In this document: positions 43,638 through 54,223 of the stretch, piece after piece
Numbering within the stretch: the first letter of the stretch is position 1
Layout: each line of letters begins with the position of its first letter
Source: Isoetes taiwanensis
Taxonomy: Eukaryota; Streptophyta; Lycopodiopsida; Isoetales; Isoetaceae
Assembly: GCA_021234155.1 (NCBI GenBank)
Contig: JAJEKV010000034.1
Location: 12,538,234-12,602,233 of the forward strand
Direction: 5' to 3'
DNA: 64,000 nucleotides
The notes under the pieces: model-generated
Databases searched by the model: none
The model's input: only the letters and a program-made list of their open reading frames with translations
Told to the model about the DNA's origin: nothing
Position numbers and translations under genes: made by a program

Positions 43638-43860
43638 GACGTCCTGGCATTTGAGACGTGAGTTACTATGCCATGCCATTTGCATTTCGGGATTCACTTT
43701 GGTATGGACCAACATGTCTATTTGCCAGAGTGTGATCTGTAATCTGTGCAAGTTGATGTTTAGATGTGGTGGGGTCAGTTCTAGCTGCAAAGGCATGTGC
43801 AATGCATTCTTTAGTAAAAACCTCTGCATGATATGATTAAAAGCTTTATGTGATGAACAG

Positions 43861-45347
43861 GGCCTGAGTGATAATTTCTCTGGTGCTAGCCTTTATATGG
43901 CAATTATGCAGTGTATGGCTTTTAATTCAACACAAAGGTATGCTAGTCTGCATGTCTCTTAAGTTGCCGGCTGCCTTCAATGCATCAAATAAGAAGGGGC
44001 GATTTGAACTCAATGCATCAGCATATGGCTATGACTTTTTACATTAATTATTCGAATTTGGAAGACCAAAACGTCCCCCTTTGCTATATGTAGGACGATA
44101 ATGGTAGTCAATCTGCATTTTGATCTACATACCTTGCTGCTGATGTGTTGCAGAACCAAAAATTCTATATGAAAATGCAGCATTCTGTATCTCTAATGTG
44201 GCCACTCCTCGCTCCTTCAGCCTGCCATTTCTTTCCTAGGGTTATCTTAATCAATTATTATCAGCACATAATGTTGCAAACTGGTAAAGAACGTATATGT
44301 GCTGGCACAAGGTCAATTCTTGGTTCGTTTTTGAGGTTATGACTCTGCATATTGCTTTGTTTATCTTCTCTTGGATTATAGGGTCCGTGATTATACTCAG
44401 TATAATAGGGTACCTCTGCATAGGCATCCTCTAAACTAGTGGCTAGACATAGGCATCCTCTAAACTAGTGGCTAGGTGAAGTATTATAGTTCGGCAGCTT
44501 CCCAATTCCAGGCAATTGCATCAGAATATATTTGTCATGTTTAGGGCTGTGCATATGCTCAGTATAATAGGATACCTCTGCATAGGGATCCTCTAAACTG
44601 TTGACTAAGCCTTCCCAAGGAGTATGGATGCAATAGAATTGACAATTCCTCTTTGGAACGGTGAACTATCCATTTGGCGTTATTTAATTTGTTTGTTTGA
44701 AATTATTTTCTCGGTTTAGGCTTAGCATGATTTAGCTGAATTATGTTTTGAAAATTAGTTGCGTGTGTCCTTTCAAGAAAGTCTTGTCGCTTCCAACTTC
44801 AAGAAAGTCCTGTAGTGGACCCTCACCCTGCCTAACCTGCTGCAGTCTTGTCCGCTAACTTTCTTCGTATTTTGTTTGGGGGTAATGCCTAACTATCTAG
44901 TTCTTTCTTACTTCTATTTTTAAGATACTTGTTTGAGGATTTCTTATTACGGTTACAGATGATATCCTGTTACGCATATGTAGATTTTTGCAGGCAGCTC
45001 AATTGGGTGGAAGGATTATCTCTTAAGGGTCTTTATTCTGGTTCAAATGGAAACCTTGCTGGAGTTCTACTGTAAGTGCTTTCTTGTTTATTTACAGGTT
45101 ATAAATTTCCATAAAAAACTCTGTTTTACTGTGTATCAATCAAAGGCAAGACTGCATGAAGAATCATAATATTTTAGACAACTTATGAAACAAAACAAAC
45201 AATTATTAGAACTGCTAAGAACATCCACATCTGCATGAATGTTTGGTGCTTATGACAAGCAGGTTTGTGAATGCATCATATTTTGCTTTCGAATGTTTAA
45301 GCATGAACATGAGGGAAGGAGGCACAGAGAAGGAGGACCCTAAGTGA
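43861..45347 (+). CDS. C-terminal three exons of an unrecognised gene
   Basis: Exon a 43861-43937 (after GATGAACAG, donor GTATGC), exon b 44994-45071 (after TTTTTGCAG, donor GTAAGT) and exon c 45263-45347 (after GACAAGCAG) join in phase (2-1, then 2-1) into 78 open codons ending in TGA at 45345-45347. The product contains GLSDNFSGASLYMAIMQ, QLNWVEGLSLKGLYSGSNGN and FVNASYFAFECLSMNMREGG; it is moderately hydrophobic with a polar acidic/basic tail. I do not recognise the family. The 5' exons should lie upstream of 43861 but none with phase 0 was identified. Three consecutive consistent introns make chance unlikely. Confidence 0.6.
44378..44670. repeat. Dispersed duplicate, copy 1 (in intron)
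   Basis: TGATTATACTCAGTATAATAGG, GCATAGGCATCCTCTAAACT, AGTATTATAGTT(C/T)GG(C/T)AGCTTC, ATATATTTGTCAT and AATTGACAATTCCT follow in the same order as 52360-52610. Within it CATAGGCATCCTCTAAACTA is repeated. This copy lies in the intron between exons a and b of the unrecognised gene. Confidence 0.75.
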
Positions 45348-48300
45348 AGTTATTTATGCCCTTCAGAACTTCGTAGGAAGTAAAGGATCATAGATGGCAC
45401 AGGGGAGTGCTATTCTATCAGGGGTTCAGAGGGGCCTTATATCCTATGCCTGGGGGCAATTGAACTTCACTAACTAATCGGTGTGTCTGAACCTGTCAAG
45501 CAGAAGCTGCTCAAAAATTTCAGAGAATTTTAGTTCAATTGCTGGTTCGACCCTCTTGTGTTTTCCTGTTATTACATAGTTTATCCTATGGTTGTTCTTA
45601 CTTGGTAAGACTGGCCATTGAAACCAATACATGACTTAAATTGAAATTCTAGTAAGAAAAGAAACCACATCTACTAGCAGCGTTTAAAAATTCCTGCTTT
45701 TAAATAACCATGATATATGATGAAAACAACAAAAGTTGAGGGCCCAGTACAAGTGCACAGTACAACTACATACAGTCCCAGATATGGTGATATGCTTGCA
45801 TGCACTGTTTACTACGGGCAATGGTACAGATTTATGTAAATGAGACTGAGATGCTGGTTTCTAGTGGGCAGAGAGGATAAGCTGCTACTCAATAGTACAG
45901 AAATGGTCGAGAAAATGGCCTGTCAGCCATACGGTCCAACAATGCAATGTTTGCAGAACTTGGGCATGGGCGACCTGCTATTGCTAAAAGTTCTGAAAAC
46001 TTAAGAGTAAGAAGTAAGAGTTCATTGTTGTAGTGGTTTAATCGAGGAAGGTTATCATTGTTTTTATTCTATGTGACAAGATTATCTATTTAGACCACTA
46101 GCAGATCAATGTAGATGCATGCTTTCACTTTTAAGCAGAGCATGGCAAATAGATGAAGGTGAGGACTTTTTAATAAAATACCAATAGAGCCTGATTTGGT
46201 GGTTGGGCTGAATTCTTAAGGTATTCTGAGTGTCACGAGAAAAATGCACCTTAGATCATATGTTTGATGAATTCTGGGCAGGTAAGAAACAATTCTTATG
46301 AATTAGTTGGGAGTTCTATGATAAACAAATAAAAAAAGGATTCAGTCACTTAACGATCATCTTCAGGAAGGCAACCTGCTTGCTGCTTATGGAAGTCAGG
46401 CTTGTTTCAATAATTAAGATCATCAATGATATTAGGCTGTGCTATTGGTTTAGTGGCTGTGTTTCCAGCTCAAGGATTATCCAGAAATAAGATTGCATAT
46501 TCTCTGTGTCTCTAACTGCCGACTGTGGCAAATAAGAACCTTCTTTCTTTCTAGAATTCTTCGTCAAGTATGCTGTTTGATCTCTCATAATAACCTGGGC
46601 ATTACAGTTTGATTATTTAAATTTTGGGGTGTCAAATCGTTTCATATTTGGGGTGTCAAATCATTTCATGAAGTCATACAAGAGCCTTGTTGGAGACTTT
46701 AATGCTTCTATAGGTCGATCTAGAACTTGAAAGTTTTATTTTAAACAAGCCACTTTTTGAAGGGAAATTTTTTTACAGTGGAAAAAATGTCTTTTGGGGT
46801 GTGGGGTTCAATTCTCCAATCCCTTTTTGTAGGTGCCTTACTGCAGCTGTTTAATCTAACTTTCACGAACAGCATATATGCCAAGTATAAATAATGATTT
46901 CAGACTTCAGCTTTTCATATTTGCTGATTATACTCAATTATAGGTTGTAAAACTCTTGTATTTCAGCAGGGAACTAGAGGTCTTTTACCTTTGGTAACAG
47001 ATTAAGAAAATCAAGGAACTGCGTACTTTCTATGTGGCGTAATAGAATCATCTTCTCCACATGATTGTCTAAGAGAATCTTCTCCACATGGTTACAAATG
47101 GGATGCAAGGACATGCCATATTTTGATATGCCACCATATTAGAACATATTCTACTTGCCAGCGATTCATACATGGTTCTCTATGCTCGATCTCGTGACTT
47201 ATATCCTAAGATACCATACATGGTTCCCCATGCTTGATCTTGTGACTTATATCTATCTTATATATCCTAAGGTACCATATTGAACTACAGAAGAGAATAA
47301 GTAAAGTGTTGAGTCAACACGCCAAATAGGACTTGACTTGAAAGCTCTAGTATTGCAGCATTCTTAACAATCAGCTCAGCAAAAATTGTGTCTGAATACA
47401 ATTGTTGCAAACAATGCTCTGTTGTGATTACAACATCTTGGATCCTAACATAAGTGCACACTCGTACCATGATGTGGTTTCTAAGATAATAGGTTTGAAA
47501 CACGAGAGTTGTTTTAATGTTGAAAAGTTGACATCATTGTATGTTGCTCAATGCTAATTTGAAGTTAGTTTGCATGTCAATTGACATCATCTGTAGGTTG
47601 TAGTGGATATAAGTTGTCACTTTCTGTTATCTTGCAATATTGGCCTTGTTTAGCTATCTTGCAATATTGGCCTTAGTTGGTCTTGATTATCTTGCAATAT
47701 TGGCCTTAATTGGTCTTGTTCAGCAAGATATGCTTGTGTGTTTTTATCGGTATCCTTGACCCCCCCCCCCCAAAAAAAAAGGGACTAGCAAAAAAGTGCA
47801 GCAAAAGGCTTGGGCAATTTTAAGCTTGAATTCACTATGTAAAATGGAAAAGGTAGTCACATCCATTAGATATAGTTTTATTAAGCTTTTGGAATGGAAT
47901 TGAATTAACTAATATGATAACAAAATGTCTTGTGAGGTCATGAGCGTGTGAAAACAATGCAAAAGTGTTAGCTTTATATAGAGCATTGTTTTAAAAGATA
48001 TAAAAAGACAACTTAAATTCACATGAACAGTGTAAGAAAAGGGCACGAGGATTTATGAGATATGAATGAATTGAAGGGAGATTTGATGTAAACAATGTAA
48101 TGAGAAAACAAATATAGCGGAGCATATATTGGTGACAACGAGGTGAGTTAAATGTTCAAAACAAATGAAAGCACAAGGATTTGAACCTGTGTGCGTAACT
48201 ATCAAGCCTAATATGCGGCCACTAGGTTGTCACAGTTCATGATGAGTTTTAAGTGAAGTATAATGATACAATGCTCAACAGTTGCCTAGAATCCACAGAT

Positions 48301-50120
48301 TCTAAGTGTGCATTTGCTGCAAACTGGCCACTCGACAGCAAGCGCTCCAGTGATTTGTAAGGTACGCATCTTTGCCAAAATGTAGGCAAAAAGGCCAATT
48401 CATGAAGAACTAAAAATAGGGTTGAGGATGGATGAATATTGATGGCTAGAGTTGTGAGGAGGCTAGCAAAAAGACAGGCGAGATTTGGTCCGTTTTCTAT
48501 CAAACTTAATGGAAAGCGAAAAGTTCATTCCTTTCCAAATATGATCCAATGGAATTAATATTTGATTAAGTTCAGTGGCTCAACCACAAAGGACAGTATT
48601 TGGTAAATAAACTATAGTTGGTTAGATGAAGAAAATGAGAGCAATATGCCCAGCATATGAAAGCTAGGGAATTTTCTTGCCAATATAAAGAACACACTGT
48701 AGAGGCTTCAACATGACACTCTCATTGCCATGGCCTAATCTCAGCCTTGAACGCTACTATGGTTAGCACTATCAGAAAATTTTGCTTTCAAAGAATTACA
48801 GATTGGAATAGAAAAATAGTAGGTGTTAAATATTCTTCGCCTTAGACAAATAAAATAGAAAATAAAACACATCCAGAATAGGACCATCCAATGTAGGTTT
48901 CTTCTCTTTTGCTTTGAATAGTTCATAGCCAACTAAACTCAAGAATCACGCCTTAAAAAATAGTGTAACTTGATGCCTTTAAAAGCCTGTAGAAGTATCT
49001 CTATAAGTGCGTGAGGTACTACTAATTTTGCTGCCTTTTGCATGCGTGTAAAATAGCATGCTGTGAATCTCTTGGAAAACATGCATTTGCAACATAATGG
49101 AGGAAGAACAATGGGATGGGAGAGGATAGTGGAGAAAGCCTTAAAAGAGCAGTGAGATAGTGAGGAAAATTCAACACTGCAGCTTGGGTGGGAAGTGGAC
49201 AAGGGGCCAAAAAATATTGCTCTCAGACTATCACGAAAAGCCATGCCGGATTTGAAAAGAAAAGGGACTGGCAGGGAAAACATAATATTAAGAGCAAAAG
49301 ATGACAAATTTCATACTTCAAATGGAATGCAAAATGCTCAAACATGTTCCAAGCCAGGCCTATGGATTTAATGTAGTAAGTTAGAATATGTGTCAATCAT
49401 GATTGATAGCTGTTGCAGAGAGTAAAGAAGCAAAATGAGTTGGTGGTCTTAAAGAAATAAAGACAAAGGAGCTCATTTGATCTTTGAAAACTCTCTAAAT
49501 GCACATTTTTTAGAGCCACTTTTCTACTATAAAGGCGTGTCGAGCACAAAATGAAGGGCCTTTATGTAAACACTACCTATCCATCATCAAAGGATTCCTG
49601 CACCACTTTGTCTTGGGAAAAAATTGTTGCTCTAACAATCAGGCTGTCTGTTATCACTAAAAATTTGTTATGTAGAGTGTTTCTATCATGCACCATGCAT
49701 TGTCACTTTCAAGGCTCAAGTCGGCCAAAAATATATTGATCAACTCCTTCCCACTATTGCACTTATCCATTTTTGGTTTGAACAGAATGAGCACAAAACA
49801 TTAATATGAGACTGTTTACAGCTAAAGACAACATTCAAACACAAGGAAGATCTGTACAAAGATTATTGAAAAAGCCCATTAACTTACCCCGGTACTATGG
49901 ACTACTATGGATATGCATGTAAATCAGTGACAATGGAAATCCGTGGTCAAAGCCGTAGCAAGGAAAACACAGAGAAAAATATGGCTAGGTGAATTTGGCA
50001 AGTTGCACAGTATGGAAACGCATTTTGGGGTCAAGGCGACGTTGAAACTTAGCCTACCTACTAGTAGTTAAACAAAAGAGGAGAGGACAACACTTCTAGT
50101 ATTATATGACACCTGTTACA
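45348..50120. other. Non-coding interval with small repeats
   Basis: No supported gene. Small repeats: CATACATGGTTC(T/C)C(T/C)ATGCT phrases at 47167-47278, three copies of ATCTTGCAATATTGGCCTT(A/G) at about 47629-47715, and a C10/A9 run at 47761-47779. Minus-strand frames at 48249-48503 and 48939-49307 have no recognised motif. Confidence 0.4.
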
Positions 50121-50124
50121 CAAC

Positions 50125-50352
50125 CATAATAGCACTTCTAGTATTATACAATACATGACACAACCATGATATATGGCAACAAGGAATATATGATACATGA
50201 CAATGACACATGACACAACCATGATGTATAGCAACACTTACTAGTAGTATATGACACATGACAATGACAAATGACACAACCATGATATATAGCAATACGT
50301 GTAGTAGTATATGACACATGACAATGACACATGACACAACCATGACATATAG
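50125..50352. repeat. About 70-bp minisatellite, roughly three units
   Basis: ATATGACACATGACAATGAC followed by ACATGACACAACCATGATAT and a variable AGCAA(C/T)AC segment is repeated from about 50155 to 50352. An ATGACACATGACA sub-repeat gives open frames on the minus strand that are artefacts. Confidence 0.8.
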
Positions 50353-51241
50353 CTTGGGCGCAAAATTAATCAATTATGTTGTTAATGTTAGATTTAGAAT
50401 GTAAGAGCGAATCTAGCCAAACCAGACAACTTAATACCTAGTTGTTTTTAACCCTTGCCAAAAGCATTACGGTGTGCCTTATGCAAAACTTCACCCATAT
50501 CGTCAAAATTTCAATTGTTTATATTCCATCAACAATATGAATGCAAGTGACAACTTTAAAATTGAACAAACTAGTGAACACTCTCTTGGGGTAAACCAAC
50601 ACCAAAATTATAATATCATCTTTATAAAACAATACTTACCAAAACAATACTAACCCTTCCTATACAATTTTGTAAGGTGTTTTATCACATCAAACCAACT
50701 ATAGCCACATTGTCAAGCCAACCGATGGGAAATTTGAACTTCTTGGAATAGAACCACCAGAATACATTCATATGTAGTCAATCCAAAAAGCCATGGATAA
50801 TTTAGAAACAATACAAAGGATGCCAAATAACCCATTGAAAAGAAAGTACAAAGACAATATGCATATTTTATTTAATTGCTAAGAATATTATTATTCATGG
50901 TTTTAATCAGCCTTCAATATACGAATGCCTGGTTTGAATATTCCTTTAACTAATAATTGTCTAGTAAATATTTTTTTCAATTATCTAACTTTAACTTAAT
51001 CAAATACAAAACTGAATCTAAGCCTAAAACTGCCCAAACCTCCTGTTGCGCCTTTTTGCTAGTTTCTTTTATTTTTTATAGAGACTGCGTGTTTGCCCAC
51101 ACTTATTTCCGTAGAAATATTAGCTTCAAACGGAAATTGAAGCTGGCTTATATATGTATTGAATACATGTCGATGGACACCCCCTAGTGCTAAAAAAAAT
51201 AGCCTTTTCATTGCTATACTGAAACCGTCAGAAACGCCGCC
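50353..51241. other. Non-coding interval
   Basis: AT-rich. At 50985-51058 there is one copy of the phrase (AATC)AAATACAAAACTGAATCTAAG...CCTAAAACTGCCCAA that also forms the tandem repeats upstream of HAP2 (53745-54060). Confidence 0.4.
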
Positions 51242-51575
51242 CTAAAATATAGCGCCATTCAGCTCCTGCGTGCATTCTCTAACGGTGGCGTCGTTGCCTT
51301 CATCGTTAAAAGGTAAATAAAAGTCTATTGTAGATATTTTTTCCAAGCGTAATGGTTGTTGGAAGTACATATGGATTGGAGCGTCTTTATTAACTTGTTT
51401 CTTTACGTTTTCTAACAAAACTCCGATATTTGTACTTGTTTGTAGCGATGATCTCATACACAAATCCAATGTTCTCGATTGCATCACAATTTATTAGTCC
51501 TCTGTAGCTTGTTTTATTTGGACTTATGATGGTGCATATTGTTTTTTTGGCAGATCTTGAGCCTGCGGCTGACAT
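51242..51575 (-). pseudogene. Unrecognised coding-like fragment, frameshifted
   Basis: Two overlapping minus frames together look like one protein fragment. One starts MSAAGSRSAKKTICTIISPN and reads on to YRGLINCDAIENIGFVYEII. The other contains SLQTSTNIGVLLENVKKQVN and KISTIDFYLPFNDEGNDATV. A frameshift near 51450-51480 would connect them. No family is recognised. It may be a retrocopy or transposon-borne host fragment. Confidence 0.3.
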
Positions 51576-52357
51576 TTATTCTTTGAGAGTTTAACATTTA
51601 AGAGTAAGAGGTAAGAACTAATTTTTTGACATGTTATCTTAGTGAGATAGATGCTTTTCAAATTCTTAATTAACGACCATCTTTAAAAGGCATAAATTTC
51701 TCTTGTGCATGAATCCCATTTAATACAATTGCTCAAAGGCTGCAAATTTGCCTTATTCATTTGTTTACAACATTTGGTTGTTCTTGGCGAACCAAGTACC
51801 CAATGTGCCTATGGCCGGTAGTCTTTGCCATACATATCAATCGAACTGCTGCAGATACTCTTTTTCTTTCATCTCGGCATGTATTTGCCTCTTATTTTCT
51901 TTGCAATAGCAATGGCATAGAAAGAATAAGCATTGCTTTACGCCATTTCTAACCACCCGATCAGTTACAGCTAAATTATCAGTGCATGAAAGCTCTTCTG
52001 GCATATTATCCAAGCATTGCATTTATTATCAAATATTTTCAATAAAATCCCTCCAAGCATTGCATTTATTATCAAATATTTTCGATAAAATCCCTGAACT
52101 CTGTCTAGTGCCTCTTGAGGAGCAATGTGTATACATATCAGATGTCAATGGAGGCAATCTAGAAAGTAGACTCTTAAAATTCAAAGAAGAATGTATTCTT
52201 TGCATTTATTTCTCGTTATTAGTCTTTGCTCCAGTTATGCATGTTCGAAGAAAAAACATCTCATTTTCATTATACATAATCTCTTAGTCCGAATGATTGC
52301 ATCGAATATATTTGTCATACTATGTTCAGCCTCCTATCTTTCTTGGACGATAGGGGA
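51576..52357. other. Non-coding interval with a short duplication
   Basis: CCAAGCATTGCATTTATTAT followed by CAAATATTTTC(A/G)ATAAAATCCC occurs twice at about 52009-52049 and 52053-52093. No gene is supported. Confidence 0.35.
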
Positions 52358-52359
52358 TC

Positions 52360-52620
52360 TTTGCATATGCTCAGTATAATAGGATGCCTCTAATAGGATG
52401 CCTCTGCATAGGCATCCTCTAAACTAGTGACTAGACAGAATATTATAGTTTGGTAGCTTCCCAATTCTTCCCAATGATAATATATTTGTCATATTCAGGA
52501 GTTTTGCATATGACATAGGCATCCTCTAAACTAGTGATTAGAGAGTATTATAATTTGGCGACTTCACAAGAATGCAGGATGCAATACAATTGACAATTCC
52601 TTTTTGGAATAGTTAAGCCC
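52360..52620. repeat. Dispersed duplicate, copy 2
   Basis: Matches 44378-44670 in direct orientation (CTCAGTATAATAGGATGCCT, GCATAGGCATCCTCTAAACT, TTCCCAATTC, ATATTTGTCAT, GACAATTCCTTTTTGGAA). It shows that the intron sequence of the unrecognised gene is related to intergenic sequence 8 kb downstream. Confidence 0.75.
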
Positions 52621-53744
52621 CATCATGTCAATGTAGGGTGAGGGATCCTTGACTGTGTCCTTGAATAAGTCCTCCGTTCTGCCTCTGTTGTATCATTGTG
52701 GTAAGTATTTCCTCTGAAACTGATTATGATATCAACATGACCGAGGTCAGTTATTATGTAAAATTGTTTTGAAGGGGTCAAATATATTCATATGCCACTT
52801 TACATATCTGTATGCACCTAGATAAAGTGACCTCCACATTTTCAAAATGTGCATATTGAAAACCATTTAGCTTATATGCAGTTACAATATTTTTCTTGAC
52901 AATAATAGGTGATATTAGCTTGGGACATTGCTCTCCATCAGCTAAGTTACAGATACAACAATTCCATCATACATTTCTGAACTTTGGGCCGATGTCTTAC
53001 TGTCATATAACTGCTGCAAATTCATTGCAGTTAGATGAACAAACAGACCTCTTGATTATCTGGTCTATAGATTTAAATGCTTAAGCTTGTTTATTTAGAT
53101 AAATAAGAGGCCTATAGCTAATGAAATTGATTTTCGGAAGGTCACTATATTACTAGACTTGGTATATCTTTTCTTTCAAAAACCTTGTAGCAGTCTGCAA
53201 CGGTAATAAGATAAAAGAGAACAATGTATCAAGCTCTGTTAGCCTCAAATGAAGATGTTGGCCAAGCATTGCTTGCCACATTTCCATCGTTTATGTTTTA
53301 TTTTCTTAGTTAGCTAAGGACTTTTCAATGTAATCTTGCTAATATACGGATATTTCCTCTTGCAATGGAGCATTTTCAAGGAGTCGTTTCGAGTTTCTTG
53401 ACTAGACTCTCCATTCTCTTGCAATATCTTGATCTTCTTACCAGTCCACCTATGCTCATTAGATAAAGGATGTCAGTAGAGTGCCATTACTGTCATTCTT
53501 GAATTTCTTCTGCAAAACTCAGACGATTCAATTCATTTCAAACGATTTTTTATGAATTGATAATTTGACACAAGCTCTATTTGACTATTTTGGCAAGTTA
53601 CGTGTCCAATTATTTGGTCCCAATATTTCTTCTCAAACTTATGCGATATCAATTCTTTGGAAGAGCATGATACTACAAATGGAGAGAGGTCGTTTAACAT
53701 TTAAATATTTCAAACAAATAATAGCATAACAATAAACATCTTAG
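52621..53744. other. Interval with one weak coding-like frame
   Basis: Plus frame 52896-53084 (62 codons) reads protein-like (GDISLGHCSPSAKLQIQQFH) and is preceded by TAATAG, but lacks partner exons or a recognised motif. The rest is AT-rich non-coding sequence. Confidence 0.25.
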
Positions 53745-54060
53745 CCATGGTGTTGCACCTTTGTAACTATGTAACTCAACCAAATGCAAAGTTGAATCGA
53801 AGCCTAAAAAGCTATGCAAAATTTGAATCCACTGCCAAGCCTCATGTTGCACCTTTGTAACAATGTAGCTCAACCAAATGCAAAGTTGAACCTAAGGCTA
53901 AAAAGCTGCATGCAAAGAATCAAAGTCTAAAAGTGCCTAAGCCTCATGTTGCACCCTTGTAACAATGTAGCTCAATTAAATGCAAAGTTGAATCCAAGCC
54001 TAAAACTGCCGCAAAGCTGAATCCAACCCTAAACCTGCCCAAGCCTCGTGTTGCACCTTT
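53745..54060. repeat. About 105-bp tandem repeats upstream of HAP2
   Basis: Three to four units share (C)ATGTTGCACC(T/C)TTGTAAC, AATGTAGCTCAA(C/T), AAATGCAAAGTTGAA, and CCTAA(A)A(A/C)(A/G)(C/G)CTGC-type phrases. The last unit ends about 160 bp before the HAP2 ATG, so the array lies in the promoter or 5' UTR. A further single copy is at 50985-51058. Confidence 0.8.
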
Positions 54061-54223
54061 GGGCCGGGTTTTTTTTTTAGCCAAAATGCCAATTGTGTCA
54101 ATCGAAAGCGTGGACAAGAAAAGTATTAGGCTAAGGTGGCATCTGACTTTGCTTTTTTGCACGTAGATAACTTCCAAGCATAGCGAAGCTAAGCAAGGTA
54201 TTTCTAAATTGGTCGAGTTTTCC
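54061..54223 (+). promoter_or_regulatory. Putative HAP2 proximal promoter and 5' leader
   Basis: About 160 bp between the tandem repeat array and the ATG, starting with GGGCCGGG and a T10 run. No clear TATA box was identified; TATTTCTAAA at 54199-54208 is too close to the ATG to be certain. Assigned only by position. Confidence 0.25.

Noticed and set aside
48939-49307. 122-codon minus frame as a gene
   Set aside because: No motif, no partner exons, Phe/Ser/Leu-rich composition expected from AT-rich non-coding DNA.
50116-50373. Cys/His-rich minus frame (repeated CHCHVSY-type words) as a zinc-binding protein
   Set aside because: Arises from an ATGACACATGACA minisatellite; the pattern follows the DNA repeat exactly.
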